This document shows positions 48,185 through 60,443 of a stretch of 64,000 nt of DNA, piece after piece (positions within the stretch are counted from its first letter, which is position 1; every line of letters begins with the position of its first letter). The DNA lies in the NCBI GenBank assembly GCA_004802725.1, contig SGPM01000005.1, positions 216,030 through 280,029 of the forward strand, read 5' to 3'. The notes below the pieces were generated by a model. The model had not been told where the DNA came from and searched no databases. It worked only from the letters and a program-made list of their open reading frames with translations. This DNA comes from Antrodiella citrinella. Its lineage: Eukaryota > Basidiomycota > Agaricomycetes > Polyporales > Steccherinaceae. The translations under genes and the position numbers were made by a program.

Positions 48185-51100
48185 ATGGAGAGCAAGGCCA
48201 TGCTCGACGTGAAAGATGTGGAAGGCCAACGAGAGGGATCAGAAAAGAATGCGTCCACCCACCCAGTGTCGCGCGCGAAGGCTACCCGCTGTTTCTGGTT
48301 CATCGTAGCAGCCATTTTCTGGTTCTGTACCAGGGCTTCCGTATTGGAGTGGTTGTACCAGAAGGACTTGAAGGACCTCCCCTCGCATTGGGCGGTTGAA
48401 GCGTTTGGGGGGAATAGATCCAGTGCGACGGAGAAGGTGGAGAATTTGTTCTTGTGAGTCCTCCATGTGGTGCAAAGTGCTCCTCGTTGACATGCATTTG
48501 TAGGTCGGTTCCAAACAGCAAGAGTGCATTGGCACATTCCAGGGAATATGCGACCCATCCTCATGTCGCAGGTTCAAAAGAGGACCTGGAGGACGCGAAA
48601 GTCATCCTGAAGCTATTCCAAGACGAGCTCGGTATACCTGAGACATCGGAGGTACCATTGTTCCCCGCAGGCTCCGTTGAGTCTCGCAAGAGCACCTTGA
48701 ACATCCACAAGCTCACCAAACCGGCCGCATGGATTGACCAGTACTATCCTGTTATGAATACCGCGAAGGAGGTCGCGTTGGAAATCCTTGGAACCGATGG
48801 CGAACCAGTGTGGACTGCGGACTTGGTGGAAGACGGTGACCCCAAGGATCCCGAGGCTGCCAAGTACCACGACTCGGTCCCAGGATGGCATGGGTTCAGT
48901 GCGGATGGCGAGGTAGTCGGAGAGGTCATATATGTTAACTACGGTAGAAAGGAGGATTACGATAACCTTCTTTCTGTCGGCACCAACTTCACTGGTAAGA
49001 TCGTCTTGGCGCGTTACGGGGCCAACTTCCGCGGATTGAAGGTATGTTACCTCAAAGACCCTTCTGAGTGGTTATGCTGAGCAAAAATAATAGGTGGAAG
49101 GTGCTCAGATTGTCGGTGCTGCTGGTGTGCTTATATACAGCGATCCACGCGACGACGGTAGTGTCATTGTAGAGAACGGTTATAAGGCTTACCCCGACGG
49201 TCCCGCTCGCAATCCGACATCCATTCAGCGTGGTTCCGTACAGTTCTTGTCAAAGTATCCCGGTCAGTTTGTAATGACCTGCCCTGCGGAAATGTGTTCC
49301 TGATCATCTTCTGGGCAGGTGATCCAACGACTCCTGGTTATCCCGCTTATGAGAACGCAACTAGGACGGATGGCGACAACATACCCAAGATACCCAGTAT
49401 ACCCATCTCGTGGGCTAACGCTCAGAAACTCCTCTTGGAAATTGGAAACTTCAGTATCTCGCGAGAGCTCACAGGAGCCACGAGCTCGCGCAAGATCAAG
49501 CTCGTCAACCATGGTTGGTCTCCAAGTCTACTGTTAGGATTTCAGCTGAAATGTTCACCTAGTCGATACCAAGGTCACTCCCATCTGGAACGCTATGGCT
49601 GTTATTCCCGGTCATATCAAGAACGAAACTTTGATCATTGGTTGTCATCGGGATGGTGCGTACTTCTCTTCAGTCAATTCGCTTGTGGCTCATACGGATG
49701 GTAGCTTGGGTAATGGGTGCTGGAGACCCTACCTCTGGTACCGTCTCGTTAGCTGAGGTAGTCCGAGGCTACGGTGTCCTTCTCAAGTCGGGTTGGCGGC
49801 CATTGCGTAACATCCTCATTGCTAGCTGGGATGCAGAAGAGGTATGTGTTCGTTTTTGAGATAGCTGCGTGCTTTTGCCTGACCTCTGGATCAAGTACGG
49901 ACTAGTCGGTAGTACGGAATGGGGCGAAGATTTCAGCGAATGGATCCAGAGCAATGCCGTTGCCTACCTGAACGTTGGTAAGTCTGAAGAAGACAAGAAC
50001 GAGATATCACGATCACTTGCTCATACTTGCTGCAGATGTCTCTGTTTCGGGCTCTACGTTCTCCGTCTCTGCTTCACCTTCGTTGGCCCATCTCATTCAT
50101 CAGACTGCAAGCGATGTCCCCCACCCACTCGACTCGAAGAAGACACTTTGGGATGCGACTAAGGATGTGGGACCTTACTTAGGTCTTGCCGACGCCGACT
50201 TCATGGCTTTATACGAAGTCGATGTGGAGAGGAGAGCTTCTCTCACCGGCGTTCCCGCTCTGGGTTCGGGAAGTGACTTCACGGTCTTCCTCCAGCGGCT
50301 CGGGGTAAGTTCTAGGCAACTTTCAAAGGCATCTCTACTAAACCTTTCATTTCACAGGTGGCTAGTATGGATCAGGGATTCTCTGGGGGACCCACAGATG
50401 CGGTTTGGCATTACCATAGTATCTACGACAGTCAACACTTCCAGGAATTGTATGCGGATCCCACCTTCGAGAGACATGTACGTCGTATCAATACTTTCCT
50501 TGACGAGACCGACCTAACAATTATTCAGGCTGCCGTCGGCAGAAATCTTGGTCTTTTGGGATTGCGTCTGGCAGATTCCATCATATTGCCCCTGAACACG
50601 ACACAATACGCTTTGGAGTTGGATGACTACCTAGATCTGTACGTAGGGTTTTCTTTTCTACATAATGCTCGCATTGCTGAAGTTGTCTCCTCTAGCGTTG
50701 AAGCAGTGACACTCTCGCCGTTCTCCAAATTGCGTAAATCTATACATCACTTGCAGAAAGCTACTGCCAAGCTGGATATCGAGAAGGCGTCGGCAGAGAA
50801 GGACTTCCTGGAACAGCTAGCCAAACTGCCTCGCAAACACTCTTGCAACAAGAGCATCTTTCGTCGGATCATCCGATGGCTGAAGTTCGCCGTCGATACT
50901 AAATCAGGCTCCCGGCTGGACAAATTCCTCAAGGCTGCCAAACGCGTACAGAAGGCCAACTCCAAGCTCGTTGCTTTCGAGAGAGGGTTCATCTCTGAGG
51001 GAGGTATCAAGGATCGCGAATGGTACAAGCATCTCGGTGTTGCTCCCGGCAAATGGCTTGGTGAGTACTGTCGCTATGAATCACAGATTATGTGTTTACC

Positions 51101-51242
51101 ATCCCTCGCAGGATATGGTGCTACAACTCTGCCTGCGTTGACGGAAGCTCTGACACTCGACAAGAATACTACACTTGCACACCATGAAGCAGGACGGCTC
51201 ACGCAGCTAATCGACACACTCACTAATGTACTTGAAGCTTAG
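48185..51242 (+). CDS. Glutamate-carboxypeptidase-II-like M28 metallopeptidase, type II membrane protein
   Basis: Exons 48185..48453, 48504..49041, 49094..49262, 49319..49513, 49563..49655, 49705..49841, 49896..49977, 50036..50304, 50358..50477, 50529..50638, 50696..51060 and 51112..51242, 825 aa. A short cytoplasmic tail is followed by one membrane anchor (about 37-53), then a PA domain ([33 protein letters not shown]), the M28 peptidase domain and a transferrin-receptor-like dimerisation domain. Zinc-site residues of the family are visible: His in GCHRDAW (about 419), Asp in GAGDPTSG, Glu-Glu in DAEEYG (about 466-467), Asp in AYLNVD (about 495) and His in WHYHSIYDS (about 604). It should release C-terminal acidic residues from peptides at the vacuole or cell surface; specificity is not readable. 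The promoter has a TATA box. Confidence 0.92.
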
Positions 51243-51507
51243 TAGGACATGTACATTCTATTGGTGTACTTAATTGCTGTATATACCTCCAATCCCAAAT
51301 GAAATGTGTTTCATACTTGTTCTATGGCTGGAGATGGCTGTTGGAGTTCCGTATATGTGGAACGGGGCGCTGTACTCTGCTCATGAAGCATTGGGCGTCT
51401 GATCTGGCTAAATGGGCGTGCGCAATCGCTAGAGGAGGTTGCAACTCTATTAGATACCTCAAAAATACCACTGGCAGAGATTATGTACTTCGGTGCTGCC
51501 CACTATA
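51243..51507. other. Intergenic, M28 peptidase to formin
   Basis: 265 bases between a stop and the next start on the same strand. Nothing recognised beyond presumed terminator and promoter. Confidence 0.35.
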
Positions 51508-54500
51508 ATGTCGGATGAACCTCTCATTGTCCCCGTCGCGGTTCCTTCTGGATCTCTGTACTTTGCTACTATCTCGTCGGACGGAACGGCGGAAGATGTC
51601 ATCCAGGCGCTACTCCTGAATGAGGAGGTAACCACCGATATACTGGGGGATCTGCAACCATTTGGATGGGTACTTCAGAAGATACGCAGGGAACAGAATG
51701 GTCGGCAGTGGGAGGAAGAGGAACTGGAGTCGTTAGGCAATGGTGAGTGCAGTTTCGTTCCGTTCCCCTTTGCTGCTAAAGGCTCGAGATATTTCAGGAA
51801 TGGTCCCGCCTTCGGCGTCGGTTGCACCATTGTTGAACGCGACAACACAGGCTACAACCTCATATCGACATTTTTCTGCGTTCCCCCTTACATCGCACCT
51901 ACACACCCCTACGCTACGCCTGGTCTCCCTAAATCCAGCACTCTCCTTGACTCTATCGTTCCTCCGAGTCCCGGAAGTACACGATGGATTCGAGTACAAA
52001 GTATTTATTGGCAGGTCTTACACCGTGGACAATGTAATCGATCGAGTAACGGAAGAACTTGGCCTTACGAAGTCGTTGCCCGTACCTGGAGGTGGCGCGC
52101 TGGAGTACGTGCTTGAGGAGGTGTGGTCGGATGCTCACGCTGAAAGTAAGTCCATACATGATGCTTGGTATCGAAGGTCGCTAAGATCCAGCAGAACTGT
52201 CCCGACTGCCCTTGGACGCGTTGGTTTCCGAAATCGTCGATAAGCCTTCGAAACCAAAACCCTTCGGAGCCAGTGCCGTCCGTACATTCCGATTCTGCGT
52301 ACCTGACGAGTGGTATCGCCGTTCGAAGTCTCGCTCGACTTCTTCTGCTTCGTATGAACCTTCGGCAGACACAGTCAGACGACTTGCTAGTCTCGAGGAA
52401 TCCGACGAGGAAACAGAGGAAGGCGGCGGTACCGCTAAGCAGGAGTCCTCTCCATCTAAGACCTCTGGTTTCTCAGCTCCCAACGATTGGAGGAGTTCTA
52501 TATCTCAGAATAGACTCTCCAGCATGTTCGATAGTTGGATCCATCCTTCCGCGTCTGCCGTGGTTGAGCCACCGTCGACACCAGAAAGGAAAACGGTCAG
52601 CGAGCCAAAGCCCGTGGAACAGTACAGCGGAGGCACCTTTTACCATACGCCACCTGTTCGTGTAGATGAAGCCGGTGATGACGAGACGGCTGAGTTCGAA
52701 CAGATGCTTGTGAGTATTCGCTTGCTACAACTCAACGATTGCAATACTAATTGTGCGAGTCTCAGGATGATCTAGGATTTAAAGGTCCGAAACGAGAGGC
52801 CATGTACAAACTACCTCCAGAACAGCGACGGTACCTCATTGAGAAGAACACTGAGACTCGTGCATCCACCTTTTCCAAGGGTTCAGGAGGAAAGGTCGCG
52901 AACAACCACTCACAACAGGCCTCAACGTACAGCCCTGCCAGCGGATCGGGACTTATCCCTCGTCTTGTACCGCAGCTTACCGGGGACTCAGGCATCATCA
53001 AGCGATTTTCAATTGTTGGGTGGGGTGCAGGTTCCTCTTCTCCTCCCTCTAGCTCTCCTCGATCTAGTGCCGACTTTGGCTCAATCCGACGCGATTCGAT
53101 GAGAACGGAAAGCCCCGTGCCATTTCCAGGAACTGAGCCGCTGCAGCCGCAGAGTACTGGCGGGTTATGGAACAGCTGGTGGACGTCATCTGGAGGCGAG
53201 AAGACTGGTGTGAGCAGAAGCCAGGACAAGGAGACGGAGAAGACACCACAGTGGTATGTTGATGGAATCAAGAACCGCAAGTCGTCAGACATGAAGCTGG
53301 TGAAACATCTCATATCCTTGAGGGTGCATCTCTCAACCGCCAGCCTCACGTGGGTTGAGATGTTCGTATCCAATTGCAAGGGCTTTGACGAGCTAGGGAA
53401 GCTTCTCAGCAACATGGTTGCCAAAGGTGGAAAGAGAAAGAGGCGGCAAGAAATAGAAGAGACTGTCCTTTTGGAGGTTATCAAGTGCGTTAGAGTGCTT
53501 CTGAACACCGATGTAAGACTAGACTTCCCCTTCCTTCATGATATTCCTCAAAACTCAAGTTGCTTCTTTAGCCAGGTTTCAATCATGGTATCTCAGATGC
53601 AACGCTGATTGCCCACGTCTCATACTCCCTTCATGGCGCGTCCACAAAGCTCAGAGCCCTTGCTTCCGATGTCCTTGCCGCTATCTGCTACGTCTCACCT
53701 ACCGATGGACACAGAGCTGTTCTAGCGGCCCTGTCGGACTATCGCGTCGAGTTTGACGAGAGATTTCGCTTTCAGGAGCTTATCGTCTCTCTGCGATTAC
53801 CTGAGGTCACAGATGATGATGCGTCTGTTGAAGGTCTCAGCTACGCAAACGACGATGAAGGCGTCTGGGAAGCCCGATCAGCATCCATGGCTCTTGTGAA
53901 TGCCCTCACAAACTTTCCTGATTTATTGGAAGACCGAATATCACTGCGAGAGGAGTTTACACGGCGCGGACTGAATGAAGTCATAGTTGTATGCTCCCAT
54001 TTTTCTTTGAAGCATCGACTAGGTCCTAACAGTTTCTTAGGCTCTTCGATATATTCGGCCGCCAGACTCGCTGATCACCCAGTTGGATATTTATACCGAG
54101 GAGAAATTCGAGGATGAAGAAGACATGCGAGAACGGAATCTGTCGAAACATCGGAATGCCTCTGATTCTGAGATTGGATTGGGGCAGGTCATCCATGCTG
54201 CCAAGCAACATGATGAACTATACACGATCATGATTGAGACGTTGACACATCTGCGTCGAACTCTCGATTCTGAATACGAACTGTGAGTGAATGTTTCAAT
54301 GCCGCATTGCAAGGTTAACGCGTTACTAGCCACCATAAAGTGGACATAATAACCGTGATCAACAAGTTCTTGGAAAATATCGTTGTGCTGAACGATTTGT
54401 AAGACATCCACCTCGTGCAATCTTCTGTACGCGTACTGATTAGTTTGACATGGTAGTGACGAGAGTTGGCCAACATTTGTCCACGAATTCGGCCAAAGCA

Positions 54501-55664
54501 TACGGTACCTCACTGGCTTGGACCTGGAAGCCAAGGCATTTGCGGAAGGTCACAACACTATTGTAGAAGAGGAGGTTGAGATATTGCGGTCGCAAGTGGA
54601 GGCGTTGAGCGACGAGGTATGCAGACCCACATGCGATTTTAGGAATCTGATCGAACGGGTTCTTTAGCGTCTTTCTCTGCGACAAGAGTTGACCCAACAG
54701 ACAGCGGAAATCACCACACTTAGGGCCATATCTTCGAGTACGACTCTTCCCTCAAAGCCTGCAGGTCGAGGCGGTCCGGAAGTAAGTTGTATCTCGTATT
54801 GAGTTGGCTATATCTTGATTGTACGCTTCAGTCGTCAAACAACTTCCATGGTCTTGTTCAACGTCTGGTCCAGAAGGAGAAGCAAGTCATCCAACTCCAA
54901 ACTGAACTAGATGGCTTGAAGAGTCTACATCCAACTGAAGACCGCGAGGCTGTGAGTCTGCTCCGTATCATTCAAAGTACCCGTTGTCTCACTACTACAG
55001 GCAGGAGGAGAAAGCCAAACGAGAACGTGACAGGGTAAAGTGGAACGCACTCAATGAAGAGATCACCAAATTGAAGTTGCAGGTTCGTCCTGGAGCCCTG
55101 CCATTTACTACCTTTCCTTAAAGCTGAATTAATGTGCAGATCGCTGAGATCGAGACCGGGATTACGACAAAGGACAAGGAGATAACGTATCTGAAACGAG
55201 CCCTCGAGTCGGTCTACTCAAGGTTCAGACTCAGAGAGGAGAATCGTGGCGAAGCCGAACTCGATGCTCAATTAATGGCCTCCAGAGCGATCGATACTCT
55301 GACTCAGAAGGACAGTGAACTGATTGCTCTGCGTGCGGAGGTTGAGGTCCTGAAGAAACAGCTGGCTGCTAAGCCGAAGTTCATAACAGAGAAGGACTTC
55401 AAACACAAGGTCCCTCCACCTCCACCACCTCCAGTGAAGCCGAAACGTTCCGCCACAGCGCCAGTAGACAACCATGTGGTGTTATCGCCAAGTCAAACGT
55501 CCTCGCCTCCAGTACCTCCACCTCCACCTCCACCTCCACCTCCACCTCCGCCGTCATCGTCTTCTGCACGGTCAGTAACGTCAATTGGTGTCTCAGGACT
55601 GTCTCCACCACCGCCTCCTCCAACTCCACCCCTACCTCCTCCACCCCCACCCCCACCTCCCTGA
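51508..55664 (+). CDS. Formin, 5' part only (GBD/FH3 and FH1; FH2 missing)
   Basis: Exons 51508..51742, 51798..52145, 52192..52709, 52766..53512, 53572..53988, 54041..54282, 54330..54398, 54457..54616, 54668..54781, 54832..54951, 55005..55082 and 55140..55664 give about 1190 aa. The GTPase-binding/FH3 region is recognisable (TPQWYVDGIKNRK, HLISLRVHLSTASLTWVEMF, then NTDPGFNHGI over an intron, and LALVNALTNFPDLLEDR-type helices). A coiled coil follows (RLVQKEKQVIQLQTEL), then an FH1 of long proline runs. All known formins continue into the about 400-residue actin-nucleating FH2. Here the frame stops at TGA 55662-55664, exactly where sequence of the opposite-strand phosphatase begins. So this is a truncated gene, real or an assembly artefact, and could not nucleate actin as it stands. 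Confidence 0.85.
55413..55664 (+). repeat. FH1 proline-codon repeat (CCACCT-type) ending at the junction
   Basis: Three blocks of CCA/CCT/CCC codons lie at about 55413-55433, 55501-55553 and 55605-55664, encoding polyproline for profilin binding. The last block runs straight into the phosphatase sequence. Low-complexity DNA like this is prone both to recombination and to assembly collapse. Confidence 0.8.
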
Positions 55665-58600
55665 TCAGCTGCAACAGCCCGCGCGGGTCGTCCGGGACGT
55701 TCATATCCGGCCACTCGAGGTATTGCAACTGGACGACCGTCCGCGGCGGCGCGAGGGGGTAGCCAGTGTGCTCGAGCGAGAAGACGCGGCGGATCGTGTG
55801 CGCTGGAGGCGCGTCTGACCCTGCGTCATCCGTGTCGTGAGTCAAACCACCTTTGCGCCACGACTTTGATTTGCCCTTCTTCGCCTTCTTCGTAGTGGTG
55901 CTGTCTGGCTCGGGAACGGTGAGGTTGAAGAAGCCCGAGGACGTCTCCTTCTCCCGCCGTTTCCTTTCGCTCTCCGGGGTATCCGTCGTTTCGCGCAGAG
56001 TGAGCTTCAGAGGGCCGTACGTCCCGTTTACCCAATAGTTCCCGCACTTGATGGTCGCGCTCTCGACTTCCCTGGTCAACATCACAATCACATGGACGTT
56101 CTGTTCCCAACAGAGCCTAAACAAGAAGGGTAAGCGAATGGAAGGAGCAAATAGAACGGAAGGATACGTACGTCCAGAAATCGTTGAAGGTCGCTGGTAG
56201 GGGTCCCTGCGTTGCGATGTACCTCTTCGTCGTCCCTAGAGGCTGCACGTAACTCGCGTTCATGTAATCATCCTCCTCCCCGTTCGACAACTTCCTCATC
56301 AACCTCACGCGCGCATGTTCGAAGGGCCAGATATTCCGATACCTACCGACAACATCAGTAACGCACAAGATAAATAGTCAGTGCCACTCACCGATTTTTC
56401 GTTCCCTTCTCGATGCCCGCCGTGATGCTGTACGGAAACACTGGCAGAGCAATCTCCTCCTCGATCTTCCCCGATCCCCGCGTCTCCTTGTCCTTGTCTC
56501 TCAAGACAGCCATCGGAGGTCTTGAATTATCCACTCCAAATACACCTGCGACAGGTCCCGACAAGGACCCCGAGAAACTTACACTCCTTCCTGCCCCTAC
56601 CAGTGTCGGAGCCGTGGTCAGAGGTGCTGGTACCACGTACCCAGAGGCAGACATAGTCAAACCTGGCGCCCCACCCACAGCAGAAGACGCCGACATTACA
56701 GCGCCGGACTCCTTCGAATGGTGTTCCATGACGCCCATCAGCCGCTTCTGCTCCCCGAGCTCGATCTTGTAGAACTGCGACGCGAGCGAGCGCGTGAGGT
56801 CCTCCGCGGATGAGTTTGACGGGGTCGTCGAGATCGAATCTGATGACGTCGTAGACGGACCCAACAGAGGTCGTGGGCGTGGACGGAGCGGAAGGAAAGG
56901 TCGAGTCACTATGCCATGTTCAAACACAAAGGGCGTAGAAGCAGCATCGTACGTACCTCGTGCGTCTGCGTCACTGTTCCCATTCCCCGTATCACTCATA
57001 TCACTATCCTCATCACTCGTTCGCTCGCCCCTCACTTTACCGCTCCGACGTGCAATCTGCCGTAGCCATTCGAAAGGCAGGTCACCCAACCGCCGCCGGA
57101 CGCGTCGAGGAAGCTTGAGTGGGATACCGTTGGAAGAGGACCCGCCTGGTCCTGCTTCTAATCCTCGCAGCTCCATGTTTTGTCGGATATTGTCGAAAAA
57201 CGGGTTGAAAGCCATCTGTCAAATCCATCAGCATAGAATCACGCGCTACCGAAATGCATGATAAACGAAATCAATCCATGCCGGTGCACTTGTCTTCAGC
57301 AAGGGCAGCGAAGGGAGGACACAAGGAGAGGGCACATCGATGCCGAGTGTGCCGACTCCGGCACCACAAGACACCAGGTGCTACCCCACCTCGCGCTATT
57401 CCGTCTCTCTCTGCCTGTTCGCTTCGCTACCCTTGCCGCAATCTCCGTCGTGTCCGTTCACAAGCTCGTGACCGCTCCTCCCGCACGGCAAAACGAGCCA
57501 CGGCAGATCCGCACATGATCGGGATGGCCTTCAGCCATCGGATAACGCGCCAACGACGCATACCGTCTGATAGCAAGAGGAGTCGGAGAAAAGACTTACC
57601 GCTGGGGCCGGAGGGAGTGAAGTGTGGTGAGGTCGGGGATGGAAACCTGGTTGGGGACTCAGGGTCGGAAGAGACATTTGCGCTGGAAACTGAGGGAACG
57701 CCATGGTGGCTACGCCTTCCCTTGTAGGCGGTAGGCGGAGAGAAGAGGAGACGGATGTGGAGGGTGGTAGTGCGAGGGTGGAGAATGGGTCCGCCCGAAT
57801 GGACATGGGTGTAGGAGGGATCAGTTGCGTATGCGCATGGGTGGAAGTCTTCGGGAGGGAAGAAGGATTAGCGGTTAGTGGTCTGACGTGAATGATTTGC
57901 AAGGTAAGCCTACCTCTGATTGAGACTGGGACAGGGAATGCAACTGCATGGATCGACGCTGGGAGAGCGACAGTGATGGCTGGGAGGCGCCAGCAGTTGA
58001 TGACAGGGTGAATGCGGACATGGGGAGATGTCTGGCACGCAGAGCTGGTGCCGCCCCCGGAGCCGATATACTCTTCGTCATGGGAGGAAGGCCGTCGTCG
58101 TCGTCTTCACGCGGGGGTGGTTGGGTGTCGATGAATGAGGGTACGTCGCGCGAAACGGCGTGGTAACCACCTTTGACGAATGCGACGTCGCGGGAGTAGC
58201 CTTCGTTGCGGAACTTGCGGAGTAGACCAAGCACGTTTCCACCTTCTGCGAGGTTGGCGCTGTCTGCATCGTAGACGAGAATGCGACTGGCGTTGTGCCA
58301 TTCTGCAAAACGGTCACGGGCAGCAGGGGAAGGCATCATCTGGGCCAGCTTTGCGAGGGAGAAACCCGGCCGCTTGAGGAGGGTGGAGGGCACTGACAAG
58401 GAGAGGGCATTGGGAAGCCGGCCTTGCGAGTAGGCGTTGTGGGTGCGGATGTCGAGGATGAGGATACCGTCGACGCTGAGGACGGTATGNAGTTCGGAGG
58501 TGGGAATGTCGGAGAAGGACGCGGGCGAGGTGTGGATGGCCGCTGTGGACGTGGTCGGTGTCGGGGGGAGACGAATGGATGTGGATGAGAGGGGGACGAG

Positions 58601-58693
58601 TGCGGGGACAGGTCGTCTGGAGTTGATGGCGTCGGCGAAGGCGGCAGTGACCTCGTCGACGGCAGCGGACGCTGGTAGGTGCGGAGATGGCAT
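55650..58693 (-). CDS. Rhodanese + protein tyrosine phosphatase (Pyp1/Ptp2-3 type), catalytic 3' half missing
   Basis: Exons complement(about 55650..56116, 56172..56342, 56392..57215, 57600..57848, 57914..58693); an extra 48-nt intron (56909..56956) inside the third is likely. Order: a Cdc25/rhodanese-like domain (GILILDIRTHNAYSQGRLPN, VPSTLLKRPGFSLAKL), a Ser/Pro-rich linker, then the PTP domain (YRNIWPFEHARVRL, DDYMNASYVQPLG, RYIATQGPLPATFNDFW, VIVMLTREVE, QLQYLEWPDMNVPDDPRG). This layout is that of the MAP-kinase tyrosine phosphatases. After LLQLIREV the sequence becomes the reverse complement of the formin FH1 tract, so the HCSAGxGRTG loop is absent and the gene is broken. A 384-nt intron (57216-57599) is unusually long. 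The single n (58490) falls in a CTN Leu codon. Confidence 0.82.
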
Positions 58694-59869
58694 GGGGAAG
58701 GACGGGGACGATGAGCAAGAGGGGTTTGTCGCTGTGACAGGCGATGATGGGAGAGAAGGAGTGTGTCTGAGGGAAAGGCCTCATGTGCCTAACCACCTCC
58801 AAAAAACCAAACAGCCGGCCTAGATTGCCAGTGACGTCAGGGTTCCACTCCACACCGCTCAGTCGAGACTCTTTCCTTATCGGGTCATACTCTTCCCTTT
58901 TATGGCACTGCCAAGCACGTCCTCCATCCCCGAGTCAGAGTCAAGCGCCTTGCAGTCACTGTGGGCCCGAGGGTCACGTGTCGACCCTTCCACGCAGAAC
59001 CACCCCACTACGTGCCCAGTCAGGCTGCCAGTCCCCACGGAATGTCGCTGAACAAATGTTTTCAGCCCTCTAACATTGACCCGTGCACACTCGAGTCGCG
59101 TCTGATAACGAGGCCTCGACCCTCGCGGTGGGTGCTCAGGCTCTTGAACTGTGTTATTGCCTCAAGGACCCCCGACAACTGCCTAGACGTTTTGTTGTGC
59201 CTTCGCCGCGATGACTCCTCCGCATAGGTGTTTCAGGCCTTATCTCTGATCTCAGATGTCCCGGTCGCGGACACATGCCTCTGGAAACTACAGTGATAAC
59301 CCATACCCCCTCCGTGCAGGCAAGACACTATGGGAGTATGGGGATGAGAAGGAGGCGCTTATATGGTGCTTCTCTCTGGAAACACCTCTTGGGACCAAAT
59401 GAGCCAGAGGTATTCGCCGAAAGTATGCCATGGTGTATTAAAGCACCATTATGAGTTTGAAAATGCCTCAAAAAGTCGAAGCGATGCCGGTTAGTGTGCA
59501 GCCGGACAGCTATTTTACTGCTTTCGGTCGCTGTCATAACCCCACTAGTACTACAAGTCTTGCTGAGTATTCTACGCCAGGCCTGGTACGTTTTGCGCAA
59601 GTGAACGTCAAGCACCTCTCTGGAGGTAAGCGCCACCCGAGCACTGGCAGCCCGGGCTCAGGACACTGACCAAGAGTTTGCAGAAACCTAAATCTCGTTC
59701 GGAACCGTGGCTACGCCTCAAAAGAAACTAAATTCCGGAGGTAAGGCTTCCGACCCCATTGTCAGGGGTCCTGTGTCCCAGCCAGCATCACAGCGCTCAT
59801 CTTTGTTCTCAAGGTTCAAGAATCAATGAAGATGAACCTTGGGGGTTGCGCTGTGCCTTCCGAAGCTAG
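58694..59869. other. Gene-poor region upstream of the phosphatase gene
   Basis: About 1.2 kb. The first part should hold the phosphatase promoter. A 73-codon plus-strand ORF (59451-59669) has protein-like composition and ends near a GTAAG site, but I could not connect it in frame to a next exon and do not recognise it. Confidence 0.35.
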
Positions 59870-60443
59870 AACGCGAAGTCCGGTCTCGAGATGCATTCGA
59901 GCAACGTTGGTGGTTGGCTGGAAGGTTTGGTATCTGCATACGTCACCGAACACCAGACTCACGCTAATATCGCAGACGCAGATGGTTACAGCATCCCTGC
60001 GTCGGGCATGCGACACCCCGACGAGTTTCATGACCTTTCCAGCCAGCCTCCGCGATGTACGCGCTTCACGATATCATCTGCCACCTCGACCGTCGAACGT
60101 CAGGCCCAGGCGATGATGACGAACATGATGACGGGATATGATCGGTTGGCGCCGCTCCAGATATCAAAGGTTGAAGCTCAAAGCTGCTGAAGTGGACACA
60201 CTCTAAGAGACCTGCGCTGAGCCTCGACGAAACGGCGGGGGCGGGTCTCTCCTGATCGACGACGTGCTCGAAGACGATATTATCGTCATCACAGCAACCG
60301 ATCGAGCGTCCCCTAGATCTTCCAGTGGCAGGAACACCCGGAATCCTAGATCTCCACTGTGCGAAACGGCGATCAGCCTCCGACCACCCTCGGACCGCTT
60401 CAACTCACGCTGCAGTACCTCTTTCGAACAAGCGGCCGCTTAG
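59870..60443 (+). CDS. Possible two-exon gene fragment, unrecognised
   Basis: Two stretches 59870..60169 and 60210..60443 join in phase across a 40-nt GT-AG gap and would give about 177 residues ending at TAG 60441-60443. They read like natural protein (SNVGGWLEGLVSAYVTEHQ; MMTGYDRLAPLQISK; SLLIDDVLEDDIIVITATDR), followed by a Ser/Arg-rich tail. No start codon or upstream exon could be tied to it and I recognise no domain. It may be the 3' end of an undetected gene, a decayed gene, or chance. Confidence 0.25.

Noticed and set aside
55399..56124. Minus-strand ORF that continues from the phosphatase into Glu/Val/Gly repeats
   Set aside because: The part beyond LIREV is simply the reverse complement of the formin proline codons, not a real phosphatase tail.
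57254..57727. 157-codon plus-strand ORF opposite the long phosphatase intron
   Set aside because: Arg/Pro/Ser-rich antisense frame over GC-rich DNA with no motif; it overlaps a coding exon of the phosphatase on the other strand.
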